DNA from: Lachnospiraceae bacterium
GTDB lineage: Bacteria > Bacillota > Clostridia > Lachnospirales > Lachnospiraceae
NCBI GenBank assembly: GCA_022788065.1
Contig: JALEWG010000151.1
Location: forward strand, 1 to 34,644
Direction of reading: 5' to 3'
Length of the DNA stretch: 34,644 nucleotides
How positions within the stretch are numbered: position 1 is the stretch's first letter; each line of letters begins with the position of its first letter. A model generated the notes under the pieces. The model was not told where the DNA came from. It was given only the letters and a program-made list of their open reading frames with translations, and made no database searches. The position numbers and the translations under genes are program-made. Below, in pieces: positions 14,726 through 23,355 of the stretch.

Positions 14726-15622
14726 TTACTGTTTCGATCCACATTTCAACAGCATGGCATTGTGCATGTTTTCAATCATCACATTTTTCACGTCTCCGCC
14801 GTATTCTCCGTCGAGAACCCACGCCACTTCCTCCTCCGAGGTGATCGAAAGCCTTGCAGTCCGAAACCGGTATACATAGTCGTTTTCTTCCTCTTTTAAG
14901 AACATGTAGGACACAATATTGGAAAGATCTGCCGGCGTCTTCGGAGTCCGGATAAAAAGTGCCTCAAACAGACCGTCATCAAAGGCCACATCCCGGGGCA
15001 CAAGCCCTTTAAATCCGCCGACACTTGTGGTATTGGTGACCATTCCGAAGATAAAATCCTCCTCTGCGCTTCCGTCCTCCCACTTGATCTTCATCCTGTG
15101 AGATTTCAGAGACGCCAGATGCTTCACCGATTCCAGAATATATGCCTGATGACCAAGAATATTCTTTTTGTCCTGAGAGGTCATATAGGAAACTTCCGTA
15201 AATGCGCCGAAGGCGGCAATATAAACAAAATTTTTATCACTGCCGAATTTTCCCACATCGACCCCGCAGGATTCCTCTGAGACAGCCGTCTCCGCCGCCT
15301 GAATAAAATCCCCGGGAATCTTGAGACTTCTTGCATAATCGTTGGTGGACCCTGAGGGCAGATAGCCTAACACCGGCCGTTTTTCCAGTTTCATCAGGCC
15401 GGAAACCGCCTGATTCAGAGTCCCGTCTCCGCCGCTGACCACGAACAGATCCGTCTGTTCTCCGTATTCTTCTGCGATCCGCCTTGCATCATCAGGCCCC
15501 TGTGTCACATACACCTTCGGGAAATATCCCGCTTTGCAGAAGCAGTCCAGAATCCCCGTCAGATGATTTCCTATCTGTTCCCGTCCGGACCGGGGATTAA
15601 ACAGAAATATCATGTTTTTCAA
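14726..15622 (-). CDS. Diacylglycerol kinase family lipid kinase (DagK/YegS-like)
   Basis: A lipid kinase of about 298 residues. The nucleotide-binding loop NPRSG sits near the N-terminus and the catalytic SGGDGTLNQAVSGL near residue 60; GYLPSGSTNDYARSL and CGVDVGKF are further family signatures. It phosphorylates diacylglycerol or a related lipid, recycling it to phosphatidate. I place the start at TTG 15622, because GGAGG lies eight bases before it and the product MKNMIFLFNPRSG fits the family; ATG codons at 15637 and 15628 lie on or against the ribosome binding site. It overlaps mutY by 26 nt and ends the long operon. Confidence 0.88.
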   Translation of the reverse strand: MKNMIFLFNPRSGREQIGNHLTGILDCFCKAGYFPKVYVTQGPDDARRIAEEYGEQTDLFVVSGGDGTLNQAVSGLMKLEKRPVLGYLPSGSTNDYARSLKIPGDFIQAAETAVSEESCGVDVGKFGSDKNFVYIAAFGAFTEVSYMTSQDKKNILGHQAYILESVKHLASLKSHRMKIKWEDGSAEEDFIFGMVTNTTSVGGFKGLVPRDVAFDDGLFEALFIRTPKTPADLSNIVSYMFLKEEENDYVYRFRTARLSITSEEEVAWVLDGEYGGDVKNVMIENMHNAMLLKCGSKQ

Positions 15623-16778
15623 GTGCATCTCCTCCATACTGCTGCTCCAGATATTTTTTATATGCCATGAACGCATTCGGAATCGGATAGGTTTCCTTCA
15701 GTTCCTCTAGGTTCACAAAAAGGACCGGGGTATCATCCTGGCCGCATCGGGCCAGAAGTCCGTCCAGGTCTTCCTCAGCAAGTTCATCCGCCAGAATCAG
15801 GTAGCCGTTCATATGCCACTCGGTGTGACTGAAAATATGCTTCGCATCCGGGAGCTTCCTTATGATGGCTTTTTCTCCGGCCAGCGCGGTCGCTTCCTTC
15901 CCGGACAGTTTCCCGGGAAGATTGATAAACTCATAAAGGGAAGCCAGAAGACCGTCGTCTTTTCGCTTTCTTATGGCTATTTTTTCCCTATATTCCAGTA
16001 ATAATACTGTCTTTTCCTCAATTTTTCGTTTCTTTTTCGGACTTTTTACCGGAATTTCTCCCGTCAGTCCCTGCGCGCACGCTGCGCACACCGTATAAAA
16101 CGGGCATTCCCCACAGAGTGGTTCCCCGTTGGGGACGCAGATCACAGCTCCTGTTTCGATCAGTGCCTGATTGAAATCTCCGGCTTCTCCCTCCCGGATC
16201 ACAGTAAGGACCAGTTCCTCCATCTTTCTCTTCACAGACTGTTTCAGGATATCCTCCCGGCTTCCCGTCACACGGGAGAGCACCCGGAGTACATTGCCAT
16301 CCACAGCCGGAGCCGGGATTCCGTAGGCGATGGAGGCGATGGCGCCCGCCGTATAACTCCCGATACCGGGAAGAGAAAGTAACGCCTCCCTGGAAGCGGG
16401 AAGCTTTCCGCCGTATTGTTCTGTTATGATCTCTGCCGCTTTTTTCAGGTTCCTGGCCCGGCTGTAATAGCCGAGGCCCTCCCAGCATTTTAAGAGTTCC
16501 TCTTCCGGGGCATCTGCAAGGGCCTCCACAGTCGGAAAATGTTCCATAAACCTGAAATAATACGGTTTCACGGCTTCCACCCGCGTCTGCTGCAGCATGA
16601 TCTCGGAGATCCAGATCCGGTAGGCATCCGTCGTTCCTCTCCACGGCAGATCCCGTTTATTTTTCCTGTACCACGAAAGCAGAGGCGCGTATGCCGAAGA
16701 AAGACGCTCCTTCGGGGACAGTTCCCTGTCCGTAGAATAGAGCGTCTGCAGACTCTCATAGGGGGACGGTCTATACAT
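15597..16778 (-). CDS. mutY: A/G-specific adenine glycosylase MutY
   Basis: A 393-residue DNA repair enzyme removing A opposite 8-oxoG. The catalytic Glu is in SEIMLQQTRV and the catalytic Asp in PAVDGNVLRVLSR, with the helix-hairpin-helix LPGIGSYTAGAIAS before it. The iron-sulfur loop reads C-x7-C-x2-C-x5-C (CVPNGEPLCGECPFYTVC). The C-terminal NUDIX-like 8-oxoG recognition domain spans about 235-370 with FSHTEWHMNGY. The ATG at 16778 overlaps the birA stop by 8 nt and has GAGGGG nine bases upstream; an in-frame GTG at 16808 is less likely. Confidence 0.93.
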   Translation of the reverse strand: MYRPSPYESLQTLYSTDRELSPKERLSSAYAPLLSWYRKNKRDLPWRGTTDAYRIWISEIMLQQTRVEAVKPYYFRFMEHFPTVEALADAPEEELLKCWEGLGYYSRARNLKKAAEIITEQYGGKLPASREALLSLPGIGSYTAGAIASIAYGIPAPAVDGNVLRVLSRVTGSREDILKQSVKRKMEELVLTVIREGEAGDFNQALIETGAVICVPNGEPLCGECPFYTVCAACAQGLTGEIPVKSPKKKRKIEEKTVLLLEYREKIAIRKRKDDGLLASLYEFINLPGKLSGKEATALAGEKAIIRKLPDAKHIFSHTEWHMNGYLILADELAEEDLDGLLARCGQDDTPVLFVNLEELKETYPIPNAFMAYKKYLEQQYGGDALEKHDISV

Positions 16779-17751
16779 ATCCGTATACCCCTCGTACAGA
16801 AACTTCACCGGAGATCACTTCCGTCCTCGATCCGTCCGGCAGCCGGACTTCCAGACCGCCGGTTTTATTGATTCCTTCAGCAACACCGCGAAATTCTCCC
16901 GACGGTGACAGAATACACACCTCGCGGTCCCGGTTGACCAGACGACTGTTATACTCTTCCATCAGACCGGACATATCCTCCGTCTCTGCAAATTTCTCAT
17001 AATATGTTTCAAACGCCTTCATCGTCGCGGCAATGATGTCGCTTCTGCGGAACTTCACACCGGATTCCAGATACAGGGACGTGGCTGTCGCGCGGATCTC
17101 CTCCGTAAACGCCTCCTGTCCTACATTGATGCCGGGTCCGATAATTACGTACTGGATCTCCATGAGCTCCGTGCTCATTTCTGTCAGGATCCCGCATACT
17201 TTCTTCTGATTCAGAACCACATCGTTGGGCCACTTGATCATGCACTCCAGACCGGTGGTTTCCCTGATGCCGCGCTCGACCGCCATGGCCATAATCAGTG
17301 TCAGCATGGAAGCGGAAATCGAATTGATCTGCGGGCGCAGAAGAAGACTCATCCAGATCCCGACTCCCGGGGGAGACACCCAGTTTCTTCCGCGGCGTCC
17401 CTTACCGCCCTCCTGCCTGTCGGCAACTACCAGCGTTCCGTGAGGTGCTCCGGATTCGGCAAGCTTTCTGGCCTGAATATTCGTGGAATCTGTCTTATCC
17501 AGGTATTCCACATGTCTTCCGGCCCACTTTGTTGAGATACTGCTCAGAATTTCTTCCCTGGAAAGAACGTCAGAAACACTCTTTAATGTGTAGCCCCGGT
17601 TTCGCACCGCCTCGATCTCATATCCATCTTCTTTTAACTGATTGATCACTTTCCAGACAGCCGTCCGGGAAACCCCGAACCGCTCGCAGAGCTCCTGCCC
17701 GGAAATATAACCGTCTGTTTCCTTCAATAATTTAAGGATTTCTCCCTTCAT
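16771..17751 (-). CDS. birA: Biotin-[acetyl-CoA-carboxylase] ligase and repressor BirA
   Basis: A 326-residue bifunctional protein. Residues about 1-60 are a winged HTH (SGQELCERFGVSRTAVWKVI), so it can also repress biotin genes. The ligase domain has the biotinyl-AMP loop GGKGRRGRNWVSPPG, the catalytic Lys region IKWPNDVVLN and the C-terminal SH3-like domain. The ATG at 17751 has GGAGG seven bases upstream and starts 4 nt after the previous stop; the frame extends 10 codons further without family similarity. No BirA operator or biotin gene was seen in the window. Confidence 0.93.
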   Translation of the reverse strand: MKGEILKLLKETDGYISGQELCERFGVSRTAVWKVINQLKEDGYEIEAVRNRGYTLKSVSDVLSREEILSSISTKWAGRHVEYLDKTDSTNIQARKLAESGAPHGTLVVADRQEGGKGRRGRNWVSPPGVGIWMSLLLRPQINSISASMLTLIMAMAVERGIRETTGLECMIKWPNDVVLNQKKVCGILTEMSTELMEIQYVIIGPGINVGQEAFTEEIRATATSLYLESGVKFRRSDIIAATMKAFETYYEKFAETEDMSGLMEEYNSRLVNRDREVCILSPSGEFRGVAEGINKTGGLEVRLPDGSRTEVISGEVSVRGVYGYV

Positions 17752-17755
17752 TCGT

Positions 17756-18022
17756 CTACCTCCACCAGATGCTGACGGCACTGATGACCGTCAGGACCAG
17801 GAGCGCACCGCCAAATGCCATCTGAAGAACGGCCGACAGTTTTTGCTTCTGGTTTCTCTTGCTGCGCTTCATTCTGTATCTTCCTGTGGCCAGATTTAAA
17901 ACTGCCGCCAGGCAAAAGATAACCGGAAAAAAGATCATATATTCTTCCGGATTGATAAATGACAGGAAAGCCATGATAACAACCGCGATACCGATCACAA
18001 TATGCATGGTATCGAGTGCCAT
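17756..18022 (-). CDS. Small membrane protein of unknown function
   Basis: An 88-residue protein with three predicted membrane helices at about 6-24, 28-46 and 66-85. The loop after the second helix is very basic (RYRMKRSKRNQKQK), so it should face the cytoplasm. It ends in IWWR. I do not recognise a characterised family. GGGGAG five bases upstream supports the start at 18022; an in-frame ATG at 18064 also has AGGAG upstream and would add a basic N-terminus overlapping the patatin gene. It sits between the patatin and birA genes inside the long operon. Confidence 0.7.
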   Translation of the reverse strand: MALDTMHIVIGIAVVIMAFLSFINPEEYMIFFPVIFCLAAVLNLATGRYRMKRSKRNQKQKLSAVLQMAFGGALLVLTVISAVSIWWR

Positions 18023-18038
18023 GGATTCTCCCCTGACC

Positions 18039-19232
18039 TTACGTCTTCTCTCGTTTCCAGCCATTCGAACCTTCTCCTGATATTCCATCTGTCAGTCTGT
18101 TCTTCTCCCCCAGGATCCTGTGCACCTGCCCGATGATCTCGTCTGCCGTATAGATCCGGAACAGCTCCAGATCCATCTTTCTGGCGCAGACCTCCAGGAT
18201 CGCAGCGTACAGATCCCGGTAATCCCAATCCGGATCCAGCTTGAATTTTCTGGCCAGAAACGGGAAGATTTTTTCTGTGTACGCCCGGTATCCTGATATC
18301 TTATCCATCTGTTTCTCCTGCAGATAGGGAGTAAGATAAAGCTTAAGCATCTCCACTTCAGACATCAGATTGTCAAAATAGTATGCCTCTGTGTAAGGCA
18401 TGGATAAGTAATATTTTCTTCCGGCGAGGCCGTAGATCATGCGCATCCCGTCATAGTATCCGAGCTGCATGTTCCGCTTCGCCTTTTCCGCGTCAAATTC
18501 CAGAATTCCTCCCAGATTTCTTCTGGGCGCAACCCGGTACAGAGTCACATCCTCCGGAAGATCAAAAAGCTTCTCCCGATCGATGCCGATGCCGTAGATC
18601 CGGATCACAATAATATCCTTGTAGCCCCGGTCTGCCAGCACGTTGATCGGTACATTGTTGACACTGCCGCCATCCATGTACGTCTTGCCGCCGAGCTTTT
18701 CATTTTTAAAGCCCGGAAAATAGGAACTGGCTAACAGGATATCCTTCATGGTACCCTCCGGCGCCGCCTGTACATCGAAGTTGATCTCCTTCATGTCCGT
18801 GACAGAAAAGGCCGTCGCAAAGAACCGGCATGAGGAAGCCCGGACTTTTTCCTCGTCCACCGTCTCCATGATCAGCTGCTTTAACGGAGTGATGTCCAGC
18901 CCACGGCCTTTTAAAATCTTCCTCATTTCCGCCGCCAGCTCCGCGAATCCCGTATCTTTCAGATCCAGCCGTCTTAAGTTCTCAATCATTTTTTCATCCA
19001 CATTGAGAACGCGGGCGTAAGACATGGTCTCCCATATGGCTTCCGCCCGTTCCAGATCATCCATACACATCATGACACCGTTTAAGGCGCCGACGGAGGT
19101 TCCTGATATCCCCGTGATCTTTACGCCGGCCTCCCTAAGCGCTTTCCAGACTCCGACCTGATAAGCGCCTCTGGCGCCTCCGCCTTCTAAAACGACGCCA
19201 TATCCACGGTTTAAATCAATGACCGGCTTCAT
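18039..19232 (-). CDS. Patatin-like phospholipase family protein
   Basis: A 397-residue predicted lipid acyl hydrolase. The oxyanion hole GGGARGAYQVG lies near residue 20, the catalytic Ser is in GISGTSVGALNG (about residue 44), and the partner Asp in YMDGGSVNNVPI (about 195). There is no signal peptide, so it acts in the cytoplasm or on the inner membrane face. The C-terminal 150 residues are less conserved and mostly helical. The ATG at 19232 overlaps the SPFH gene by 17 nt; an in-frame TTG at 19244 is the alternative. Its place between SPFH/NfeD and a small membrane protein suggests a role in membrane lipid turnover (inference). Confidence 0.88.
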   Translation of the reverse strand: MKPVIDLNRGYGVVLEGGGARGAYQVGVWKALREAGVKITGISGTSVGALNGVMMCMDDLERAEAIWETMSYARVLNVDEKMIENLRRLDLKDTGFAELAAEMRKILKGRGLDITPLKQLIMETVDEEKVRASSCRFFATAFSVTDMKEINFDVQAAPEGTMKDILLASSYFPGFKNEKLGGKTYMDGGSVNNVPINVLADRGYKDIIVIRIYGIGIDREKLFDLPEDVTLYRVAPRRNLGGILEFDAEKAKRNMQLGYYDGMRMIYGLAGRKYYLSMPYTEAYYFDNLMSEVEMLKLYLTPYLQEKQMDKISGYRAYTEKIFPFLARKFKLDPDWDYRDLYAAILEVCARKMDLELFRIYTADEIIGQVHRILGEKNRLTDGISGEGSNGWKREKT

Positions 19233-20154
19233 CGGCTGCCGCAATCTCCGTCATACTCTTAACCAGTCCGGCCATGGACTGTATTTCCGACGGGATGATG
19301 ATTTTGGTTGCTTTTCCGTCTGCTGCCTTCGCAAACGCTTCCAGGCTCTTGATTCTGAGAACCGCCTCGTCCGCTCCGGCTTCCTTTATCATGCGGATTC
19401 CGTCCGCGTTGGCCTGCTGGATCTTTAAGATTGCCTCTGCCTGGCCTTCCGCCTCACGGATCCTTCTCTCTTTTTCCGCCTCCGCATGCAGGATCGCCGC
19501 CTGCTTGTCGGCCTCCGCGTCGAGAATTGCGGACTGTTTCTTACCCTCTGCCACAAGAATTGTGGATTTCTTCTCACCTTCCGCACGGAGGATGGCTTCA
19601 CGGCGCTCACGCTCCGCTTTCATCTGTTTCTCCATCGCATCCTGGATCGCTGCAGGAGGAATGATGTTCTTAAGCTCCACACGGTTGACCTTGATTCCCC
19701 ACGGATCCGGTGCCACATCGAGCGCGGCGCGCATTTTTGTGTTGATAGTCTCTCTGGAAGTGAGCGTCTGGTCCAGTTCCAGATCGCCGATGATATTTCT
19801 CAGAGTCGTAGCCGTCAGGTTTTCAATTGCCATGATCGGGTTCTCCACACCATAGGCGTAGAGCTTCGGGTCCGTGATCTGGAAAAATACAACGGTATCG
19901 ATCTTCATCGTGACATTATCCTTTGTGATCACCGGCTGCGGCGCAAAATCCACCACCTGCTCTTTTAAGATCACTCTCTTGGCAACGCGGTCAATGAACG
20001 GAACTTTAAAATGTACGCCCACATGCCATGTGTCAAGATACGCACCGAGGCGCTCCACCACCATGGCCTGGGCCTGCGGCACGATCCGGATGCAGGACGC
20101 GATCACGCAAAGCACCACCAGAATAAGAATCAGCATTGTGACAAATCCGATCAT
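19216..20154 (-). CDS. SPFH/Band 7 (stomatin/slipin-type) membrane protein
   Basis: A 312-residue scaffold protein. An N-terminal membrane segment (about 3-22) is followed by the SPFH domain (about 24-180, VPQAQAMVVERLGAYLDTW). Residues 185-243 form a strikingly regular 11-residue repeat with hydrophobic triplets AIL, TIL, AIL, AIL and RIR at 187, 198, 209, 220 and 231, that is a hendecad coiled coil typical of large ring assemblies. The C-terminus has the conserved IIPSEIQSMAGL. Such proteins form membrane microdomains and rings, often with NfeD partners and FtsH. Its start overlaps the nfeD stop, fitting a functional SPFH-NfeD pair. Confidence 0.92.
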   Translation of the reverse strand: MIGFVTMLILILVVLCVIASCIRIVPQAQAMVVERLGAYLDTWHVGVHFKVPFIDRVAKRVILKEQVVDFAPQPVITKDNVTMKIDTVVFFQITDPKLYAYGVENPIMAIENLTATTLRNIIGDLELDQTLTSRETINTKMRAALDVAPDPWGIKVNRVELKNIIPPAAIQDAMEKQMKAERERREAILRAEGEKKSTILVAEGKKQSAILDAEADKQAAILHAEAEKERRIREAEGQAEAILKIQQANADGIRMIKEAGADEAVLRIKSLEAFAKAADGKATKIIIPSEIQSMAGLVKSMTEIAAADEAGH

Positions 20155-20597
20155 AACTTTTTTTCCTCCTTTAATCGTTCTACCATCAGTTTCACGCCGC
20201 GGATCTCACGGATCACAACGATCTCTCCCACAGGGATCACATCGTCCTCGTTGAGTGCTCTTGCCGTCCACTCCTGTCCGCCGATCACGGCAGCTCCACA
20301 GGACAGGCTGTCATTGATCTCCGCAGTCACTCTTGCCTTTCTTCCGATCAGGCTCTCGGCATTGGTCTTCACAGTCCCCCGATTGATAAACTTTGCGGCA
20401 AACGGTCTTGTAAAAATCAGCATGACAAACGATACGGCCAGAAATACAACAAGCTGTATCTGAACGGAACAGCCGGCAAGCGCGGCAAGGAACGCGAAAA
20501 GTGCGCCGCCCGCAAACCAGATGGTGGTCAACGCCATCGTTCCCATTTCAATTCCGATAAAAACGACCAGCGCAATCAGCCAACCGATCATTTCCAT
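20151..20597 (-). CDS. NfeD family membrane protein
   Basis: A 148-residue protein of the short NfeD type: two to three membrane helices in the first 75 residues (MEMIGWLIALVVFIGIEMG and the following AALAGCSVQIQLVVFLAVSFV) and a soluble C-terminal OB-fold of about 65 residues (SLIGRKARVTAEINDSLSCG, EVIVIREIRG-like end). NfeD proteins partner SPFH proteins and are thought to help anchor or organise them. ATG 20597 has AGGAG eight bases upstream; the upstream in-frame extension is the end of the trmH region. It overlaps the SPFH gene by 4 nt. Confidence 0.9.
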   Translation of the reverse strand: MEMIGWLIALVVFIGIEMGTMALTTIWFAGGALFAFLAALAGCSVQIQLVVFLAVSFVMLIFTRPFAAKFINRGTVKTNAESLIGRKARVTAEINDSLSCGAAVIGGQEWTARALNEDDVIPVGEIVVIREIRGVKLMVERLKEEKKL

Positions 20598-20619
20598 ACC
20601 ATCAACTCCTCTTTTTATC

Positions 20620-21411
20620 CTAAAGCGCGGACGCTCTGCGCTGTCTGGCAGTCTCAAACATCAGGATCGAGGCAGCGACCGCAGCATTTAACGACTCCAC
20701 CTTCCCGGACATGGGAATTTTTACCCACGTATCTGCCATCCCGGAAAGCGCTCCGGTAAGTCCGTTTCCCTCGTTTCCGATCAGGAACCCGATATTACCA
20801 GTATAATCTTCCTGTTCATAATTATTCTTTCCGGCCAGATGAGCGGCAAACAGATGAATTCCTCTTTCCTTCAGTTCTCCGGCCGTTTCCAGAATGTCAT
20901 CCGTGTAAAAGAACGGGACACGGAACACGGACCCCATCGTGGAGCGGATCACCTTGGGATTATAGATATCCACCGTATCGCGGCTCATGATCAGTCCCGT
21001 AATTCCGGCTCCCTCCCCGGCCCGAAGGATCGTTCCGAGATTTCCGGGGTCCTGAAGATTTTCCAGAATCATGAGATGGGCAGCTCCTTTGGATTTTAAA
21101 AGGTCATCGATCCCGTACCGGTACTGCCGCACCAGCGCCAGAACGCCCTGCGGCGTCTGTGTATCCGACATGGCAGAAAAAACAGCGTCCGTCACGATCT
21201 CATATCCCGGGCAGCCGGAAAGCACCTTCTCATTCTCCGTATCGCGCAGGAAACTCTCCGACACATAGAGTTTTTCGGTCCTGTCCTTCGGGAGCTCTGT
21301 GACCATGCGGATCCCCTCCACAACGAACAGGCCCGCCTCATTTCTCGCTTTTGCTTTTTTCTTTAACTCGATCACTGATTTTACCTGTTCATTTTTCGTG
21401 CTGCTGATCAT
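20620..21411 (-). CDS. TrmH/SpoU family RNA 2'-O-methyltransferase
   Basis: A 263-residue SPOUT-class enzyme. The N-terminal substrate-binding domain (LFVVEGIRMVTEL) is followed by the knotted SAM domain with the three family motifs LQDPGNLGTILRAGEGAG, LIGNEGNGLTGAL and the final IPMSGKVESLNAAVAASIL. It methylates a ribose 2'-OH in rRNA or tRNA; the target base is not evident (RlmB- or TsnR-like). The ATG overlaps the nadE stop by 4 nt. Complete and normal length. Confidence 0.92.
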   Translation of the reverse strand: MISSTKNEQVKSVIELKKKAKARNEAGLFVVEGIRMVTELPKDRTEKLYVSESFLRDTENEKVLSGCPGYEIVTDAVFSAMSDTQTPQGVLALVRQYRYGIDDLLKSKGAAHLMILENLQDPGNLGTILRAGEGAGITGLIMSRDTVDIYNPKVIRSTMGSVFRVPFFYTDDILETAGELKERGIHLFAAHLAGKNNYEQEDYTGNIGFLIGNEGNGLTGALSGMADTWVKIPMSGKVESLNAAVAASILMFETARQRRASAL

Positions 21412-23339
21412 TCCAGACCCTCCGGACGGACGGTTTCCAGTTCTTCCATCCAGATCCTTCTCGCCGCGTCGGACGGCATTCTCAGATCCCCTCTCGGAGA
21501 TACAGCCACAGAACCGACCTTCGGTCCATCCGGGAGGCAGGACCGCTTAAACTGCTGCGCAAAGAATCTGCGGTAGAAGGTATTCAGCCATTTATAGATC
21601 GTCGCGTCGTCATACTCTCCCTCAAAAGCGATCTTTGCCAGGCGATAGATCTTTGCCGGACGGTATCCGTATCTTAAAATATAGTACATGAAGAAGTCAT
21701 GAAGCTCGTAGGGGCCCACAAGATCCTCTGTTTTCTGTGAGATCTGTCCTTCTGTCGGAGGAAGAAGCTCCGGACTTACCGGCGTATCCAGCACATCATA
21801 AAGAACCTTTTTCAGCTCCTCATCCCCGCAGGTATCGGCATAATAGCGGACCAGATGGCGCACCAGCGTCTTCGGAACCGACGCGTTGACTCCGTACATG
21901 GACATGTGATCGCCGTTGTAGGTCGCCCAGCCGAGTGCCAGCTCCGACATATCGCCCGTGCCGATCACAAGGCCGCCGTTCTGGTTGGCCAGATCCATGA
22001 GCACCTGCGTTCTCTCGCGGGCCTGGGAATTCTCGTATGTCACATCGTGGTTATCCATGCTGTGTCCCAGATCGCGGAAATGGAGGGCAACAGCGTCTTT
22101 AATTACTACTTCTTTCAGTTCCGCGCCCAGCTTTTTCGTCAGCGTACAGGCGTTGTTGTAAGTTCTGTCGGTGGTACCGAAGCACGGCATCGTCACGGAG
22201 AGAATATTCTCCCTCGGGATCTTTAACATATCAAAGGCTCTCGCCGTCACAAGAAGAGCCAGCGTGGAGTCGAGTCCGCCGGAAATTCCGACCACGGCAT
22301 GCGTGCAGCCTGTGTGGGCCAGACGTTTTTTCAGACCCATGGCCTGGATCGTGAGGATCTCTTCGCAGCGCGCTTCCCTCGCACTCTCATCGGACGGTAC
22401 AAACGGTGCCGGATCGATGAACCGCTCCAGCTTCAGGTTCTCTGTATCCAGTTCGAATTCCACGAAATCGTAATCCTCCGTATTTTCAGCGGGCCGGAAG
22501 GTGGTCATGCGGCGTCTCTCGCTGCGAAGCCGCTCCAGATCCAGATCCGCACAGATGATCCCGCTCTCAAACCGTTTCGAGGAGGCCAGGATTGTTCCGT
22601 TCTCCGCTATGATATTATGTGCTCCGAACACAAGATCCTGTGTGGATTCTCCTTCCCCGGCGTTGGCGTATATATACCCGCAGACAAGTCTCGCAGACTG
22701 GCCCGAGATCAGATTCGTCCGGTACGCATGCTTCCCGGTCGTCTCGTCGCTGGCAGAGCAGTTAACGATCACCGTCGCTCCCGCCATTGCATGAGAGATA
22801 CTCGGCGGATTCATGACCCAGACGTCCTCACAGATCTCACCGGCAATGACCAGTCCGGGGATACTCACACACCGGAACAGAATATTGCTGCCGAAGGGAA
22901 CATATGACTCATTCCACTCCTCTTCCTCAGGTGCGGCCGGGCCGGGATTAAAATGCCTCAGCTCATAGAATTCCGAGTAATTGGGAAGATTGGTCTTGGT
23001 CACCAGTCCGAGCAGTTCCCCGTTCCAGATGGCCGCAGCCACGTTGTAGAGCTTTCCTCCGCGTTCCCACGGAAGTCCCACGAAGACCAGCATGTCCAGC
23101 CCCTCGGTTTTTTCCACCAGTTTTTTCAGTTCCTCCTTCGCCTTCTTTACAAGAATATCCTGGAGGAACAGATCGCCGCAGGTGTATCCAGTCAGGCACA
23201 GCTCCGGAAATACCATGATCTTCGCTCCCCTTTTTTCTCCCTCCTGTATCATTTCCCAGACTCTGTCCCCGTTATGAACAGGATCCGCAACTTTGATTTC
23301 CGGCGTTGCGGCTGCAACACGGATAAAACCATCTTTCAT
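21408..23339 (-). CDS. nadE: Glutamine-dependent NAD+ synthetase
   Basis: A 643-residue two-domain enzyme forming NAD+ from nicotinate adenine dinucleotide with ammonia from glutamine. The N-terminal nitrilase-type glutaminase (about 1-270) shows its triad in FPELCLTGYTCGDLF (Glu), VTKTNLPNYSEFYE (Lys) and GEICEDVW (Cys). The C-terminal synthetase domain (about 320-640) has the PP-loop ISGGLDSTLAL and GTGDMSELALGWATYNGDH. The ATG has AAGGAG seven bases upstream and starts 16 nt after the MATE gene. Within this window the NAD theme also includes rex and nnr. Confidence 0.96.
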   Translation of the reverse strand: MKDGFIRVAAATPEIKVADPVHNGDRVWEMIQEGEKRGAKIMVFPELCLTGYTCGDLFLQDILVKKAKEELKKLVEKTEGLDMLVFVGLPWERGGKLYNVAAAIWNGELLGLVTKTNLPNYSEFYELRHFNPGPAAPEEEEWNESYVPFGSNILFRCVSIPGLVIAGEICEDVWVMNPPSISHAMAGATVIVNCSASDETTGKHAYRTNLISGQSARLVCGYIYANAGEGESTQDLVFGAHNIIAENGTILASSKRFESGIICADLDLERLRSERRRMTTFRPAENTEDYDFVEFELDTENLKLERFIDPAPFVPSDESAREARCEEILTIQAMGLKKRLAHTGCTHAVVGISGGLDSTLALLVTARAFDMLKIPRENILSVTMPCFGTTDRTYNNACTLTKKLGAELKEVVIKDAVALHFRDLGHSMDNHDVTYENSQARERTQVLMDLANQNGGLVIGTGDMSELALGWATYNGDHMSMYGVNASVPKTLVRHLVRYYADTCGDEELKKVLYDVLDTPVSPELLPPTEGQISQKTEDLVGPYELHDFFMYYILRYGYRPAKIYRLAKIAFEGEYDDATIYKWLNTFYRRFFAQQFKRSCLPDGPKVGSVAVSPRGDLRMPSDAARRIWMEELETVRPEGLE

Positions 23340-23355
23340 ATCTTTACTCCTTTAT

